Source: UBA9676 sp035532275 (GTDB lineage: Bacteria > Actinomycetota > Actinomycetes > Streptosporangiales > Streptosporangiaceae). From it: DNA of 43,301 bases. The notes beneath the pieces were generated by a model, which was not told the DNA's origin, made no database searches, and worked only from the letters and a program-made list of their open reading frames with translations. The stretch spans positions 1 to 43,301 of the forward strand of contig DATKRG010000093.1 of NCBI GenBank assembly GCA_035532275.1, in the 5' to 3' direction. Numbering within the stretch: the stretch's first letter is position 1; each line of letters opens with the position of its first letter. A program made the translations under genes and the position numbers. Of this stretch, positions 25,949 to 34,045 are shown in pieces.

Positions 25949-25977
25949 GGAGGACCGGGGGCGGGGGCTTCCAGCGA

Positions 25978-26174
25978 CATTAGTCTAGGTAAACGCCATA
26001 TATCATTCCGTAATAGAACGTTCACTTTATGGCACATTTTTGTACAAGCTGCGGACTGCTGCCGGTCGGCAAGTGAGGCTACGTTCAAGCCGCGTCCGCG
26101 GAGCCTGCAGGCTGCCCGGCTCCTGATCACGTCGCAGGGCGCACCTTTCCCGCTACGGAAGGTTACTTCTGCAT
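25978..26174. promoter_or_regulatory. AT-rich divergent promoter island of the glycan locus
   Basis: The first ~75 bases of this gap (25978-26050) are strikingly AT-rich for the window, with runs such as CCATATATCATTCCG and ACATTTTTGTACAAG, and an 8-base palindrome GAACGTTC. It lies between the leftward sulfotransferase gene and the rightward glycosyltransferase gene and should contain both promoters. I could not choose unambiguous -35/-10 pairs. Such islands are typical targets for nucleoid proteins of the Lsr2 type in actinobacteria (known for the group, not shown here). Confidence 0.6.
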
Positions 26175-27122
26175 ATGCACGAGCCGTTCTCGCTCCTGCT
26201 CCCGGTGTACGACGGTGACCGGCCCGACTACCTCCAGCGGGCGTTGCGCAGCTCGGTCGACGACCAGAGCGTGCGCCCGGACCAGATCGTCATCGTCCGC
26301 GACGGGCCGGTCCGCGCGGAACTGGCCGCGTGCCTCGACGAGATCCGGGCCACCAGCCCGGTGCCGGTGACGTTCGTCCCGCTGCCGCGCAACACCGGCC
26401 TTGGCCCCGCGCTGGACCGCGGGCTGGCCGAGAGCTGGTTCGACGTGGTCGCCCGCATGGACGCCGACGACGTGGCCATGCCGCACCGCTTCGAGGTGGA
26501 ACTGCCGCTCATCCAGAACGCCGACATCGTCGGGGCCGGCCTGCTGGAGTTCGTGACCGACACCGACGACATCGTCGGGCAGCGGGTGCCGCCCACCGAC
26601 CCGGGCCAGATCCAGCGCTACGCGCGGATGCACGATCCGTTCAACCACCCGACCGTCGTCTACCGGCGGCGCGCCGTGCTCGCGGCGGGCGGCTACGGGG
26701 ATCTGCGGCTCATGGAGGACTACGCGCTGTTCGCGCGGATGCTGCAGGGCGGCGCGCGGGCGGTCAACGTGGCCGAGCCGCTGGTGTTCTACCGGGTGGG
26801 CGCGAGCGCCTACAAGCGGCGGGGCGGCATCGACCTGCTCCGCTCCGAGCTCGCGCTGCAGCGCGAGCTCCGGCGGCGCGGGTTCACCTCGCGGGCCGAG
26901 TACCTGCGCAACGTGGCGGTCCGCGGCGGCTACCGGCTGATCCCCTGGTGGTGCCGCCGGGCGCTGTACCGCCCCATCGTCGCCCGCTACAGCAAGCGGC
27001 TGGAGCAGGAACTGGCGCTGCTGCCGCCCGGCCCGCAGCCCGCTGAGTGGGACTACACCCAGGAGTGGGAGGACAGCGTCATGCCCGCCGCCCGGTCGTG
27101 GCCGGAGCCGGCGCGCGCGTGA
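26175..27122 (+). CDS. GT2 family glycosyltransferase
   Basis: A 315-residue GT-A glycosyltransferase of the family-2 type: FSLLLPVYDGDRPDYL at the start, QIVIVRDGP, PRNTGLGPALDRGL, the metal-binding RMDADDVAMPHRFE at about 96, and a C-terminal acceptor region with LMEDYALFARML. No membrane helices are predicted by eye. ATG 26175 follows GGAAGG by about 12 bases, a loose spacing. It overlaps the glf start (GTGA), so it is the first gene of a four-gene rightward operon. The sugar transferred is not determinable, but a galactofuranose-containing glycan is likely from context. Confidence 0.87.
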   Translation: MHEPFSLLLPVYDGDRPDYLQRALRSSVDDQSVRPDQIVIVRDGPVRAELAACLDEIRATSPVPVTFVPLPRNTGLGPALDRGLAESWFDVVARMDADDVAMPHRFEVELPLIQNADIVGAGLLEFVTDTDDIVGQRVPPTDPGQIQRYARMHDPFNHPTVVYRRRAVLAAGGYGDLRLMEDYALFARMLQGGARAVNVAEPLVFYRVGASAYKRRGGIDLLRSELALQRELRRRGFTSRAEYLRNVAVRGGYRLIPWWCRRALYRPIVARYSKRLEQELALLPPGPQPAEWDYTQEWEDSVMPAARSWPEPARA

Positions 27123-28297
27123 ACACTGACCTCGTCATCGTCGGGTCGGGCCTGTTCGGGCTGACCATCGCCGAACGCTGCGCGTCCGAGCTCGGACTGC
27201 GCGTCCTGATCGTGGATCGCCGCGGCCATATCGGCGGGAACGCCTACAGCGAGCCGGAGCCGGAGACCGGCATCGAGGTCCACCGCTACGGCGCGCACCT
27301 GTTCCACACCTCGAACGCCCGGGTCTGGGAGTACGTCAACCGGTTCACGGCCTTCACCGGCTACCAGCACCGGGTGTTCACCGTCTACAAGGGCCGGGTG
27401 TACCCGCTGCCCATCAACCTCGCCACCATCTGCGAGTACTTCGGCATGGTGATGTCGCCTGCCCAGGCGCGGGCGCTGATCGCGGAGCAGGCTGCCGAGG
27501 TGGCCACCGGCCGTGCCGCCAGCCTGGAGCAGAAGGCGGTGTCGCTGATCGGGCGGCCTCTCTACGAGGCGTTCATCCGCGGCTACACCTTCAAGCAATG
27601 GCAGACCGATCCCGCCGACCTGCCGCCGGAGATCATCACCCGGCTGCCGGTGCGGTACACCTTCGACAACCGCTACTTCAGCGACACCTTCGAAGGGCTC
27701 CCGGCCGACGGCTACACCGCCTGGCTGGAACGCATGGCCGATCACCCGCATATCGAGGTGCGGCTGGACACCGACTTCGCCGGCCTGCGTTCTGCCGTGG
27801 TGGGGAACGTCCCGGTCGTCTACACCGGCGCGCTCGACGCCTACTTCGGCTACGCCGAAGGCGACCTGGGCTGGCGGACCCTCGACTTCGACCTGGAGGT
27901 CCTGCCCATCGCGGACTTCCAGGGCACGCCCGTCATGAACTACGCGGACTCCGACGTCCCGTTCACCCGCATCCACGAGTTCCGCCACTTCCACCCCGAG
28001 CGCGACTGGTACCCCAAGGAGAAGACAGTGATCATGCGCGAGTACTCGCGCTTCGCCGGCCGCGGCGACGAGCCGTACTACCCGATCAACACGGCAGCGG
28101 ACCGGTCACGGCTGCTGGCCTACCGGGAGATGGCGGACCGCGAGCCTGGCGTGCTCTTCGGCGGGCGGCTGGGCACCTACAAGTACCTCGACATGCACAT
28201 GGCGATCGGGTCCGCGCTGAGCATGTTCGACAACCGGCTGCGCCCCCACTTCACCCACGGCGCCCCGCTCACCGGTGAGGTGCCCGGCCATGACTGA
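27119..28297 (+). CDS. glf: UDP-galactopyranose mutase
   Basis: A 392-residue flavoenzyme interconverting UDP-galactopyranose and UDP-galactofuranose, the donor for the galactofuranosyltransferase genes around it. FAD-binding VIVGSGLFGLTIAE near residue 6 and GHIGGNAY; the conserved RYGAHLFHTSN, YTFKQWQTDP, RLPVRYTFDNRYF and the C-terminal RLGTYKYLDMHMAI are all as in authentic UGM, with catalytic arginines in DEPYYPIN and GGRLG. GTG 27119 overlaps the preceding gene (GTGA). Its stop overlaps the next gene start by eight bases. Confidence 0.95.
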   Translation: MNTDLVIVGSGLFGLTIAERCASELGLRVLIVDRRGHIGGNAYSEPEPETGIEVHRYGAHLFHTSNARVWEYVNRFTAFTGYQHRVFTVYKGRVYPLPINLATICEYFGMVMSPAQARALIAEQAAEVATGRAASLEQKAVSLIGRPLYEAFIRGYTFKQWQTDPADLPPEIITRLPVRYTFDNRYFSDTFEGLPADGYTAWLERMADHPHIEVRLDTDFAGLRSAVVGNVPVVYTGALDAYFGYAEGDLGWRTLDFDLEVLPIADFQGTPVMNYADSDVPFTRIHEFRHFHPERDWYPKEKTVIMREYSRFAGRGDEPYYPINTAADRSRLLAYREMADREPGVLFGGRLGTYKYLDMHMAIGSALSMFDNRLRPHFTHGAPLTGEVPGHD

Positions 28298-30386
28298 GCG
28301 CCGGGCTGTCGAGCCCCCGGCCGGCCAGCCCCCGGCCGGCCAGGACGGCGCGGGCCGGCAGCCGCGGGTCCTGCAGCGGGTCGTGTTCCCCGGCGCGGAT
28401 CTCGACGTCGTCCCGCTGTACGTGGAGACCCACATGGACCGCGGTGCCGCCGAGCTTGCCGCCGAGGTGGCCACCGAGGCGCTGACCGGGCGCAAAGCGG
28501 CCAACGTGGGCAGCGTGCCGGTGGCCAACGCCGCCGTTGGGGAGGCGCAGTCGGTCATCCGCTTCGGCGCCGACGTGCCCTCGTACCTGGCCGGCGAGGC
28601 CGGCCCGCGGCGCAGCGCCATCATCAGCGAGGGGCGCCGCGTCTCGTTCGCGACCTACTTCAACGCCTTCCCGGCGAGCTACTGGCGCCGCTGGACCACC
28701 GTGGATGCGGTGACGCTGCGCATCCGCATGGCCGGCGAGTGCACGGTCATCCTGTACCGGTCCACAGCCAAGGGCTTCAGCCACCCGGTCGAGACGATCA
28801 TGGTCGCATCGGACGATCCGGAGACCATCGAGCGCACCCTGCCGCTGGCCCCGTTCATCGATGGCGGCTGGTACTGGTTTGACATCGTGGCGGGACCGCG
28901 CGGGACGACCCTGATCGAGGCGGAATGGCTCGCGCTGGCGCAGCCCGCCCCGCATGGCCGGGTCAGCATCGGGATCACCACGTTCAACCGGCCCGAGTTC
29001 CTGATCGAGAACCTGCACACGCTGGGTGACGCGGCCGAGGTGCATGACCTGCTCGACTGCGTCTACGTGGTGGACCAGGGCACCAGCCGGGTGCGCGACC
29101 ACCCCGGTTACGAGGAGGCGGCCAAGAAGCTGGCCGACCGGCTGCGGGTGATCGAGCAGGGCAATCTCGGCGGCTCGGGCGGGTTTTCCCGGGCGATGGA
29201 CGAGACGGTGCAAGCTGGGCAGAGCGACTATGTGCTGCTGCTCGACGATGACATCAAGCTGGAAACCGAGGGGATCCGGCGGGCGGCCACCTTCGCCGAC
29301 CTGGCCCGGCGGCCGACGATCGTCGGCGGGCACATGTTCAGCCTGTACGACCGGTCCCTGCTGCACGCGTTCGCCGAGGCCGTGCAGCCCCACACCTGGT
29401 GGTGGGGAGCCGCGCCGAACACCAAGGCGCGGCATGACTTCGCCCGCCGGAACCTGCGTAACACCCCCTGGCTGCACCGCCGCGCCGACTCCGACTACAA
29501 CGGCTGGTGGATGTGCCTCATCCCGACCCGTATCATCAGCGAACTCGGCCTCGCGATACCGGTCTTCCTCAAATGGGACGACGCCGAGTACGGGATCCGG
29601 GCGCGCAACCGTGGGTACCCGACAGTGGCGATGCCCGGGGTGGCCGCCTGGCACGTGCCCTGGGATGACAAGAACGACGCCAGGGACTGGCAGTCCTACT
29701 ACCACTCGCGCAACCGGATCATCGCCGCCCTGCTGCACTCCCCGCTTGACCATGGCGGCGGCGTCATCGCGGAGAGCCAGGAACGGCAGCTGCAGAACCT
29801 GCTGTCCATGCAGTACTCCACTGCCGCACTGCGCTTGCTGGCGCTGGCGGACGTGCTGTCCGGGCCGGATCACCTGCACCGGGATCTCCAGGCCAAGATG
29901 AAGCAGCTGCGCGAGCTGCGGGCACAGTTCAGCGACGCGCAGGACGAGCCGGACATCGAGAGCTTCCCGCCGCCGCGGCGGCGGGCACCGGAGGCCGTCA
30001 AGGACTCCACCACGCCGACCAACAAGCTCAACTTGATGACCAAGGCGGCGGCTGGCACCCTGCGCCAGTTCCGGCCGCCGCGCAAGGGCGCCAGGCAGCG
30101 CCCGCAGATGGCCCTGCCGTACCAGGACGCCTCGTGGTTCGTGCTGGTCAAGCTGGACAGTGCCCTGGTGTCCGCGGCCGACGGCACCAGCGCCGCCTGG
30201 TACCGGCGGGACCCCAAGCTGTTCCGCTCGCTCGGGCTGCGCAGTGTGATCCTGCACCGCAGGCTGCGCCGGCGGTGGCCGCGGCTGGCTGCCGCCTACC
30301 GGGCCGCGGCCGCCGGGATCACCTCGCCCGAGCAGTGGCGGGAGACCTTCGCGGCGTCCCCCGGCGACCGGGCCGGTGAACGGTGA
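28290..30386 (+). CDS. glfT2: GlfT2-like galactofuranosyltransferase (galactan polymerase family)
   Basis: A 698-residue GT2 enzyme with the architecture of mycobacterial GlfT2: an N-terminal beta-sandwich (about 25-215, including SYWRRWTTVDAVTLRI), then the GT-A core with GITTFNRPEFL, VDQGTSRV, GNLGGSGGFSR at 291-301, the metal-binding triplet DDD at 319-321, NGWWMC near 405, the base motif KWDDAEYG at 428-435 and AWHVPWDD. A helical C-terminal domain follows. GlfT2 makes alternating beta-1,5 and beta-1,6 galactofuranosyl linkages in mycobacterial arabinogalactan; here the polymer is unknown. ATG 28290 overlaps glf by eight bases; its stop overlaps the next gene (GTGA). Length is somewhat greater than the ~640-residue mycobacterial enzyme. 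Confidence 0.9.
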   Translation: MTERRAVEPPAGQPPAGQDGAGRQPRVLQRVVFPGADLDVVPLYVETHMDRGAAELAAEVATEALTGRKAANVGSVPVANAAVGEAQSVIRFGADVPSYLAGEAGPRRSAIISEGRRVSFATYFNAFPASYWRRWTTVDAVTLRIRMAGECTVILYRSTAKGFSHPVETIMVASDDPETIERTLPLAPFIDGGWYWFDIVAGPRGTTLIEAEWLALAQPAPHGRVSIGITTFNRPEFLIENLHTLGDAAEVHDLLDCVYVVDQGTSRVRDHPGYEEAAKKLADRLRVIEQGNLGGSGGFSRAMDETVQAGQSDYVLLLDDDIKLETEGIRRAATFADLARRPTIVGGHMFSLYDRSLLHAFAEAVQPHTWWWGAAPNTKARHDFARRNLRNTPWLHRRADSDYNGWWMCLIPTRIISELGLAIPVFLKWDDAEYGIRARNRGYPTVAMPGVAAWHVPWDDKNDARDWQSYYHSRNRIIAALLHSPLDHGGGVIAESQERQLQNLLSMQYSTAALRLLALADVLSGPDHLHRDLQAKMKQLRELRAQFSDAQDEPDIESFPPPRRRAPEAVKDSTTPTNKLNLMTKAAAGTLRQFRPPRKGARQRPQMALPYQDASWFVLVKLDSALVSAADGTSAAWYRRDPKLFRSLGLRSVILHRRLRRRWPRLAAAYRAAAAGITSPEQWRETFAASPGDRAGER

Positions 30387-32047
30387 GCACGGCGCGCACC
30401 GGGCAGCGCGGGATCACTCCGGTGTCGCCGGCCGCCTCCACTGCCGGTCCGGCGCGCGCAGGGCGCTGGCGGGCTGCCCCGGCCGTCTGGGTGCCGCCCG
30501 CCGTCGCCGTGACGGTGATGGCGGTGCTCGGGTGGTGGGACCTGGCCCGCCGTAACTCCATGGGCAACGACGAGGTGGCGACCCGCTGGGCGGCGCTGCT
30601 CCCGCTGCCCCAGCTCGAGCACCTGCTCAGCCACGTCGACGCCGTCCACGGCCTGTACTACCTGCTGATGCACCCCTGGATGGCGGTGGGTACCAGCCCG
30701 GCGGTCATGCGCATCCCGTCGGTGATCGCCATGATGGCCGCGGCGGCGCTGTTGGTGATCCTGGCCAGCCAGCTCACCGGATCGGGCTGGGCCGGGCTGT
30801 TCGCCGGGCTGGTCATGGCGCTGACCCCGGCGATGAGCTTCTACGCACAGACCGCGCGCTCCTACGCGATGGTGTACGCATGCGTGGTCGGCTCCACACT
30901 GGCCCTGCTGCACGCCATGCGGGCCGAGGCCGCGGGCGGGGCAGACGTGCGGCGCCGGTGGCTGCTCTATGCCGGGCTGGTGGCACTGGGCGGCTACCTC
31001 AACGAGATGTCGCTGCTGGTGCTGGCGGCGCATGGGATCACGGTCCTGCTGGCCCGGTACGGGCGGCCCACCGTCGAGCGCTGGCTGGCCGCGGCGGGCG
31101 GCGGCGTGCTGGTCACCGTCCCCCTGCTGCTGGTCAGCGTCACCGAGCACAACGCCGTCTCCTGGATCGGCTACCCGAACTGGCCGGGCCTGAAGCTCCT
31201 GCTCAACGACTACTTCGGCGCGGCGGTCGCGGCGGCGGCGCTGCTCGCCGTCTGCATCGTCGTCGCCGTGCTGCCGGGTGCCCCGGGACCGGCGGGGGGC
31301 AAGCCCACGCCGCCCTGGTGGCGCGGCGGCGGGATCTGCCTGCCCTCGGTGGCATTGCCGCTGCTCCTGGTCCCGGCCGCGATCCTGATCGCCGAATCAT
31401 TCGTGCTGAAACCGCTGTACGTGGACCGGTACGTCCTGTACGGCGAGGCGGGGGCCGCCCTGCTGGCAGGCGGCGGGGCGTACCGGATCGGGCAATGGCT
31501 CGCTCACGCCGTCGGCCGGCGGTCCGCCGGGACACCGGGCCCGGCCCGGACGGCCGGCCCTGCTGGGCGGGCACGAGTCCGGGCGCTCATCTGGGTGCCG
31601 GGCGTGGTGGTGTGCCTGTGCTTCGGCGTGCTGCAGTTCGGCGCGCAGCAGCACGCCCGCACCCCGGGCAGCCGACGGTACGACTACGGCGGGCCGTCGG
31701 GGTACGTGGGAGCCAACGCCCGCAAGGGTGACGGGATCTTGTTCTTCGGCTCCTTCTACCGCAAGGCCAGGCTGGCCTACCCGCAGGACTTCCGGTACAC
31801 CACCGACTTCGCGATGGCCCAGTCGCCGCTGCAGACGGGGGACTTCAAGGGGACCGACAAGCCGTTCGCGGTGACCGGCCCGCTCATGCTCCGCTACCGG
31901 CGGATCTGGGTGGTCGGCAACGACCCCCTGGCACCCAAGGCCGACGTACAGGCCAGGGACCAGAGCATCGAGCTGATGCGCGACTTCACGCTGATCCGCC
32001 GGCAGCAGTTCCACGGCATCCTGGTCACCCTCTGGCTCCGCCGCTGA
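30383..32047 (+). CDS. GT39-like polytopic membrane glycosyltransferase
   Basis: A 554-residue membrane protein with about ten helices. The first lumenal loop contains ARRNSMGNDEVATRW, matching the acidic DE motif of ArnT/PMT-type, polyprenyl-phosphosugar-dependent transferases, and MSFYAQTARSYAMVYA resembles the conserved TxxARxY segment. A hydrophilic C-terminal domain of ~130 residues follows the last helix. GTG 30383 overlaps the glfT2 stop (GTGA), so it is translationally coupled and probably decorates or primes the same glycan outside the membrane. Last gene of the rightward operon. Confidence 0.85.
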   Translation: MSTARTGQRGITPVSPAASTAGPARAGRWRAAPAVWVPPAVAVTVMAVLGWWDLARRNSMGNDEVATRWAALLPLPQLEHLLSHVDAVHGLYYLLMHPWMAVGTSPAVMRIPSVIAMMAAAALLVILASQLTGSGWAGLFAGLVMALTPAMSFYAQTARSYAMVYACVVGSTLALLHAMRAEAAGGADVRRRWLLYAGLVALGGYLNEMSLLVLAAHGITVLLARYGRPTVERWLAAAGGGVLVTVPLLLVSVTEHNAVSWIGYPNWPGLKLLLNDYFGAAVAAAALLAVCIVVAVLPGAPGPAGGKPTPPWWRGGGICLPSVALPLLLVPAAILIAESFVLKPLYVDRYVLYGEAGAALLAGGGAYRIGQWLAHAVGRRSAGTPGPARTAGPAGRARVRALIWVPGVVVCLCFGVLQFGAQQHARTPGSRRYDYGGPSGYVGANARKGDGILFFGSFYRKARLAYPQDFRYTTDFAMAQSPLQTGDFKGTDKPFAVTGPLMLRYRRIWVVGNDPLAPKADVQARDQSIELMRDFTLIRRQQFHGILVTLWLRR

Positions 32048-32050
32048 CCC

Positions 32051-32088
32051 CGCAGCCGCGACAAGGCTGGCCGCGCCGGCAGGCTGCG
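32051..32088 (+). terminator. Possible terminator hairpin after the glycan operon
   Basis: Four bases after the stop of the last membrane glycosyltransferase gene, arms CGCAGCC (32051-32057) and GGCTGCG (32082-32088) can pair, and the enclosed GC-rich stretch can fold further (GCTGGC against GCCGGC). There is no real U-tract, so this is only a candidate; position is the main support. Confidence 0.3.
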
Positions 32089-32244
32089 TTCAATAGGGCC
32101 GGCCGCTAGCCTGGCGGGTGATCGGCTGGCCTGGTGGTCGTCAGGGCCAGTGAGTTACCGGGGACAACGACCCGTGACGGCACATGACCATGATCGTTGT
32201 GGGTTACCCGCATCCGCCAGTCCATGAAAAACGGCACGGATCAG

Positions 32245-32268
32245 GAAGACGGCCCGCGGGCCGCCTTC
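32245..32268 (-). terminator. Hairpin downstream of the His-rich repeat protein gene
   Basis: Two 12-base arms with a single mismatch (32245-32256 and 32257-32268; core CGGCCCGCGGGCCG) lie nine bases past the stop of the leftward small gene. In the leftward transcript the hairpin is followed about 13 bases later by a run of five U. This suits a transcription terminator, although the U-run is further away than in textbook cases. Confidence 0.5.
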
Positions 32269-32276
32269 TCTGACGC

Positions 32277-32675
32277 CTACGCTCGCTGGCGGTCTTCCCG
32301 GGCGTGCCGGAGCTCCTGAGCGAGCAGTTCCGCGGCATGGCGCTGGTCCAAACGCAGTCGCTCGCCCGCGTGCCGTGCCTCCATCCACGCAAGCTGGGTA
32401 GCGTGCCGGATCTCCATCACGACGTGCTGTGCGCCATGGCGCCCGATCAGCGCTGCCTTCTGGGTAGCAGTCGCGTCTGCGGCCTTGTCCCGCCCGGCAG
32501 CGTGCCGGCTGGCCAGCAACGAGTGGTCGCTGTCGTGCCGGGCGTAGAGTTCCCCGTGCGCCGCCAGATGCCGCTGTGACACCTGTGCATGGTCGCCGAC
32601 GTGTCGGCGTTCGACGTCGGTGTGCTCCGCCGCGTGCCGTTGCCCGATGACGGCGGCTGACGTGTCCTGGGTCAT
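32277..32675 (-). CDS. Histidine-rich protein of eleven 11-residue (hendecad) repeats, function unknown
   Basis: A 132-residue protein I do not recognise. After an 11-residue N-terminus, residues 12-132 are eleven consecutive 11-residue units with no gap or insertion, the last ending at the C-terminus. Units include QRHAAEHTDVE, RRHVGDHAQVS, QRHLAAHGELY, ARHDSDHSLLA, GRHGAQHVVME and QRHAAELLAQE. Arg-His occupies positions 2-3 in ten of eleven units (unit 6, DATATQKAALI, is degenerate); position 7 is His in units 1-4 and 7; position 10 is usually V, L or M. Positions 3, 7 and 10 are spaced 4-3-4, the hendecad coiled-coil pattern, and His-x3-His pairs on a helix can bind metal. Start: ATG 32675 follows GAGGTG at good spacing; an in-frame GTG at 32684 lies within that site. 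No signal peptide, cysteine or membrane segment. It is monocistronic. Confidence 0.8.
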   Translation of the reverse strand: MTQDTSAAVIGQRHAAEHTDVERRHVGDHAQVSQRHLAAHGELYARHDSDHSLLASRHAAGRDKAADATATQKAALIGRHGAQHVVMEIRHATQLAWMEARHAGERLRLDQRHAAELLAQELRHAREDRQRA

Positions 32676-32981
32676 CGTGGTCACCTCGCCTCGCGAGACA
32701 AACGTCTATACCTACGGTAACTCTTCACCGGGCAGGCGTGCGGGGCACCCCTTCGCGCCGGGGGCCTCCGTCTGGCTCACTGATTCCTTACGGGTTCAGC
32801 AGTCGTAAGCGATCGGCTTTTCGTTTTGCTGCGTCGCCGCCCTATGGCGTATGTGGACCACCACGATCATGGCTATGCGCTAAGGCTGGCATGGTGTGAT
32901 GGCCGGTGCACGGGCTGCCGCTGGCAACTCGTATCCAGGGGGCATCGTGGGGGGCCGGCCTGGCCCGGTAACCTCGCGGCC
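32676..32981. other. Intergenic region between the divergent repeat-protein and RNA methyltransferase genes
   Basis: About 306 bases without a convincing gene. It must hold the promoter of the leftward repeat-protein gene (an AT-richer stretch around 32698-32725 with GGTATAGACG in the leftward sense) and that of the rightward methyltransferase. A small hairpin (CTTACG at 32787-32792 with CGTAAG at 32804-32809) is followed by a T-rich run on the plus strand, but no upstream plus-strand gene needs a terminator there. Confidence 0.4.
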
Positions 32982-33779
32982 ATGCGTGATTCCGGCCGGG
33001 ATCTGCTGGCGGCCATCACCGGGGCACGGCAGGACAGCTCGCTGGCCGTGCTCGAAGGGTTCCACGCACTCAAGCACGCACTCCGGTTCGGCGCGCAGGT
33101 GGAATGGGCGGTTACCGAGGATCCAGCGCTCCTGCGGGAGCTGGCCGGCACCCTTGCCCCCGATCTCCGCGACACACTGGCTTCGCTGGTCACCCCGGTC
33201 GACCGTGAGGTCTTCCGCGCCATGACGGCGAGCACCCCGGTCCACACCAAGGTGATCGCCGTCGCTCGCCGGCCACCGGCCCCCGAGGGGGACCCGCTGC
33301 CCGCGCTCGCCGCAGACGGCCCGGTCGTCCTGCTGGAGGACCCCCGCCACCTGGGCAACGTCGGCGCCGTCGTCCGGGTCGCCGCGGCGGCCGGCGCGTG
33401 CGGCGTGACGACGACCGGCTCATCCGACCCCTGGGATCCCGCCGCCCTGCGGGGATCCGCGGGACTGCACTACGCGGTGCCGGTGTGGCGTTCGGCCGCC
33501 CTGCCGCCGGCCGGGTCCACGCTGGTGGCCCTGGACCCCGCAGGCCGCGACATCAGCGAGGTGGACCTGCCCGCCCACGGCGTCTTCGCCTTCGGCACCG
33601 AGCGCGCGGGGCTGTCGGCCGAGCTGTCCGGCCGGGCCTCGCTGAGGGTGCGCATCCCGATGCGGGCCGGTGTCTCCAGCCTGAACCTGGCCACCTCCGT
33701 CGCCGTCGTGCTGTACGCATTGCGCCTGCGTGCCCCGGCCGGCCCCGGACCAGGCACCGCAGTCACCCAGGACGGCTGA
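32982..33779 (+). CDS. TrmH/SpoU family RNA 2'-O-methyltransferase
   Basis: A 265-residue SPOUT methyltransferase, which uses S-adenosylmethionine to methylate a ribose 2'-hydroxyl in rRNA or tRNA. The three family motifs are present: LEDPRHLGNVGAVVRVA at 119-134, FAFGTERAGLS at 202-212, and IPMRAGVSSLNLATS at 225-239, which together build the trefoil knot. The N-terminal ~100 residues (LAVLEGFHALKHAL) resemble the RNA-binding domain of TsnR/RlmB-like members. ATG 32982 begins right at this domain; the frame is open upstream but reads as non-protein-like His/Cys-rich sequence. The exact nucleotide modified cannot be predicted. Confidence 0.88.
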   Translation: MRDSGRDLLAAITGARQDSSLAVLEGFHALKHALRFGAQVEWAVTEDPALLRELAGTLAPDLRDTLASLVTPVDREVFRAMTASTPVHTKVIAVARRPPAPEGDPLPALAADGPVVLLEDPRHLGNVGAVVRVAAAAGACGVTTTGSSDPWDPAALRGSAGLHYAVPVWRSAALPPAGSTLVALDPAGRDISEVDLPAHGVFAFGTERAGLSAELSGRASLRVRIPMRAGVSSLNLATSVAVVLYALRLRAPAGPGPGTAVTQDG

Positions 33780-34045
33780 CCTGTCCATCCGGCGCTGGCG
33801 GTGCCACCGCTGCCCACAGGGCCAGCGCTGCGGCCTCTTCGGCGTCGGCCAGCGCAGGCAGTGGCGCGGCCAGGCTTGTCGCGGCGCGCAGCACATCGAG
33901 GTCAGCGCTTCCGCGGTGCGGCTGATCGCGCCGAACAGGGCGGCCCGGACATCGAGCGACCCGGCCGGCGGGCTGACCTGGCAGAGGCCGCTGTACTTCT
34001 TGGCGCCCGTCCAGCGGGCGGCGATCACCAGCCGAACAACACCGG
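33763..34045 (-). pseudogene. Frameshifted fragment of an unrecognised protein
   Basis: On the minus strand a protein-like stretch in one frame (GVVRLVIAARWTGAKKYSG, then LDVRAALFGAISRTAEAL; 34043 down to about 33905) appears to continue in another frame (ADLDVLRAATSLAAPLPALA, then DAEEAAALALWAAV; about 33906 down to the stop at 33763). The amino-acid composition changes from random-like to protein-like exactly at the switch in each frame, which suggests a single frameshift in a ~95-residue coding segment. No start codon or ribosome binding site is evident. I do not recognise the family. Its end overlaps the methyltransferase stop convergently by 17 bases. Confidence 0.3.

Noticed and set aside
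32187..32276. Small plus-strand ORF beginning ATGACCATGATC
   Set aside because: Only about 29 codons, no ribosome binding site, and it runs through the terminator hairpin of the opposite-strand gene.
32787..32825. Hairpin CTTACG/CGTAAG followed by a T-rich run
   Set aside because: Six-base stem with an 11-base loop and no plus-strand gene upstream that would end here; recorded only as part of the intergenic region.
32826..32981. N-terminal extension of the RNA methyltransferase with a His/Cys-rich stretch (VDHHDHGY, WCDGRCTGC)
   Set aside because: Looks zinc-ribbon-like, but it is not found in this methyltransferase family and has no ribosome binding site; the domain starts cleanly at ATG 32982.
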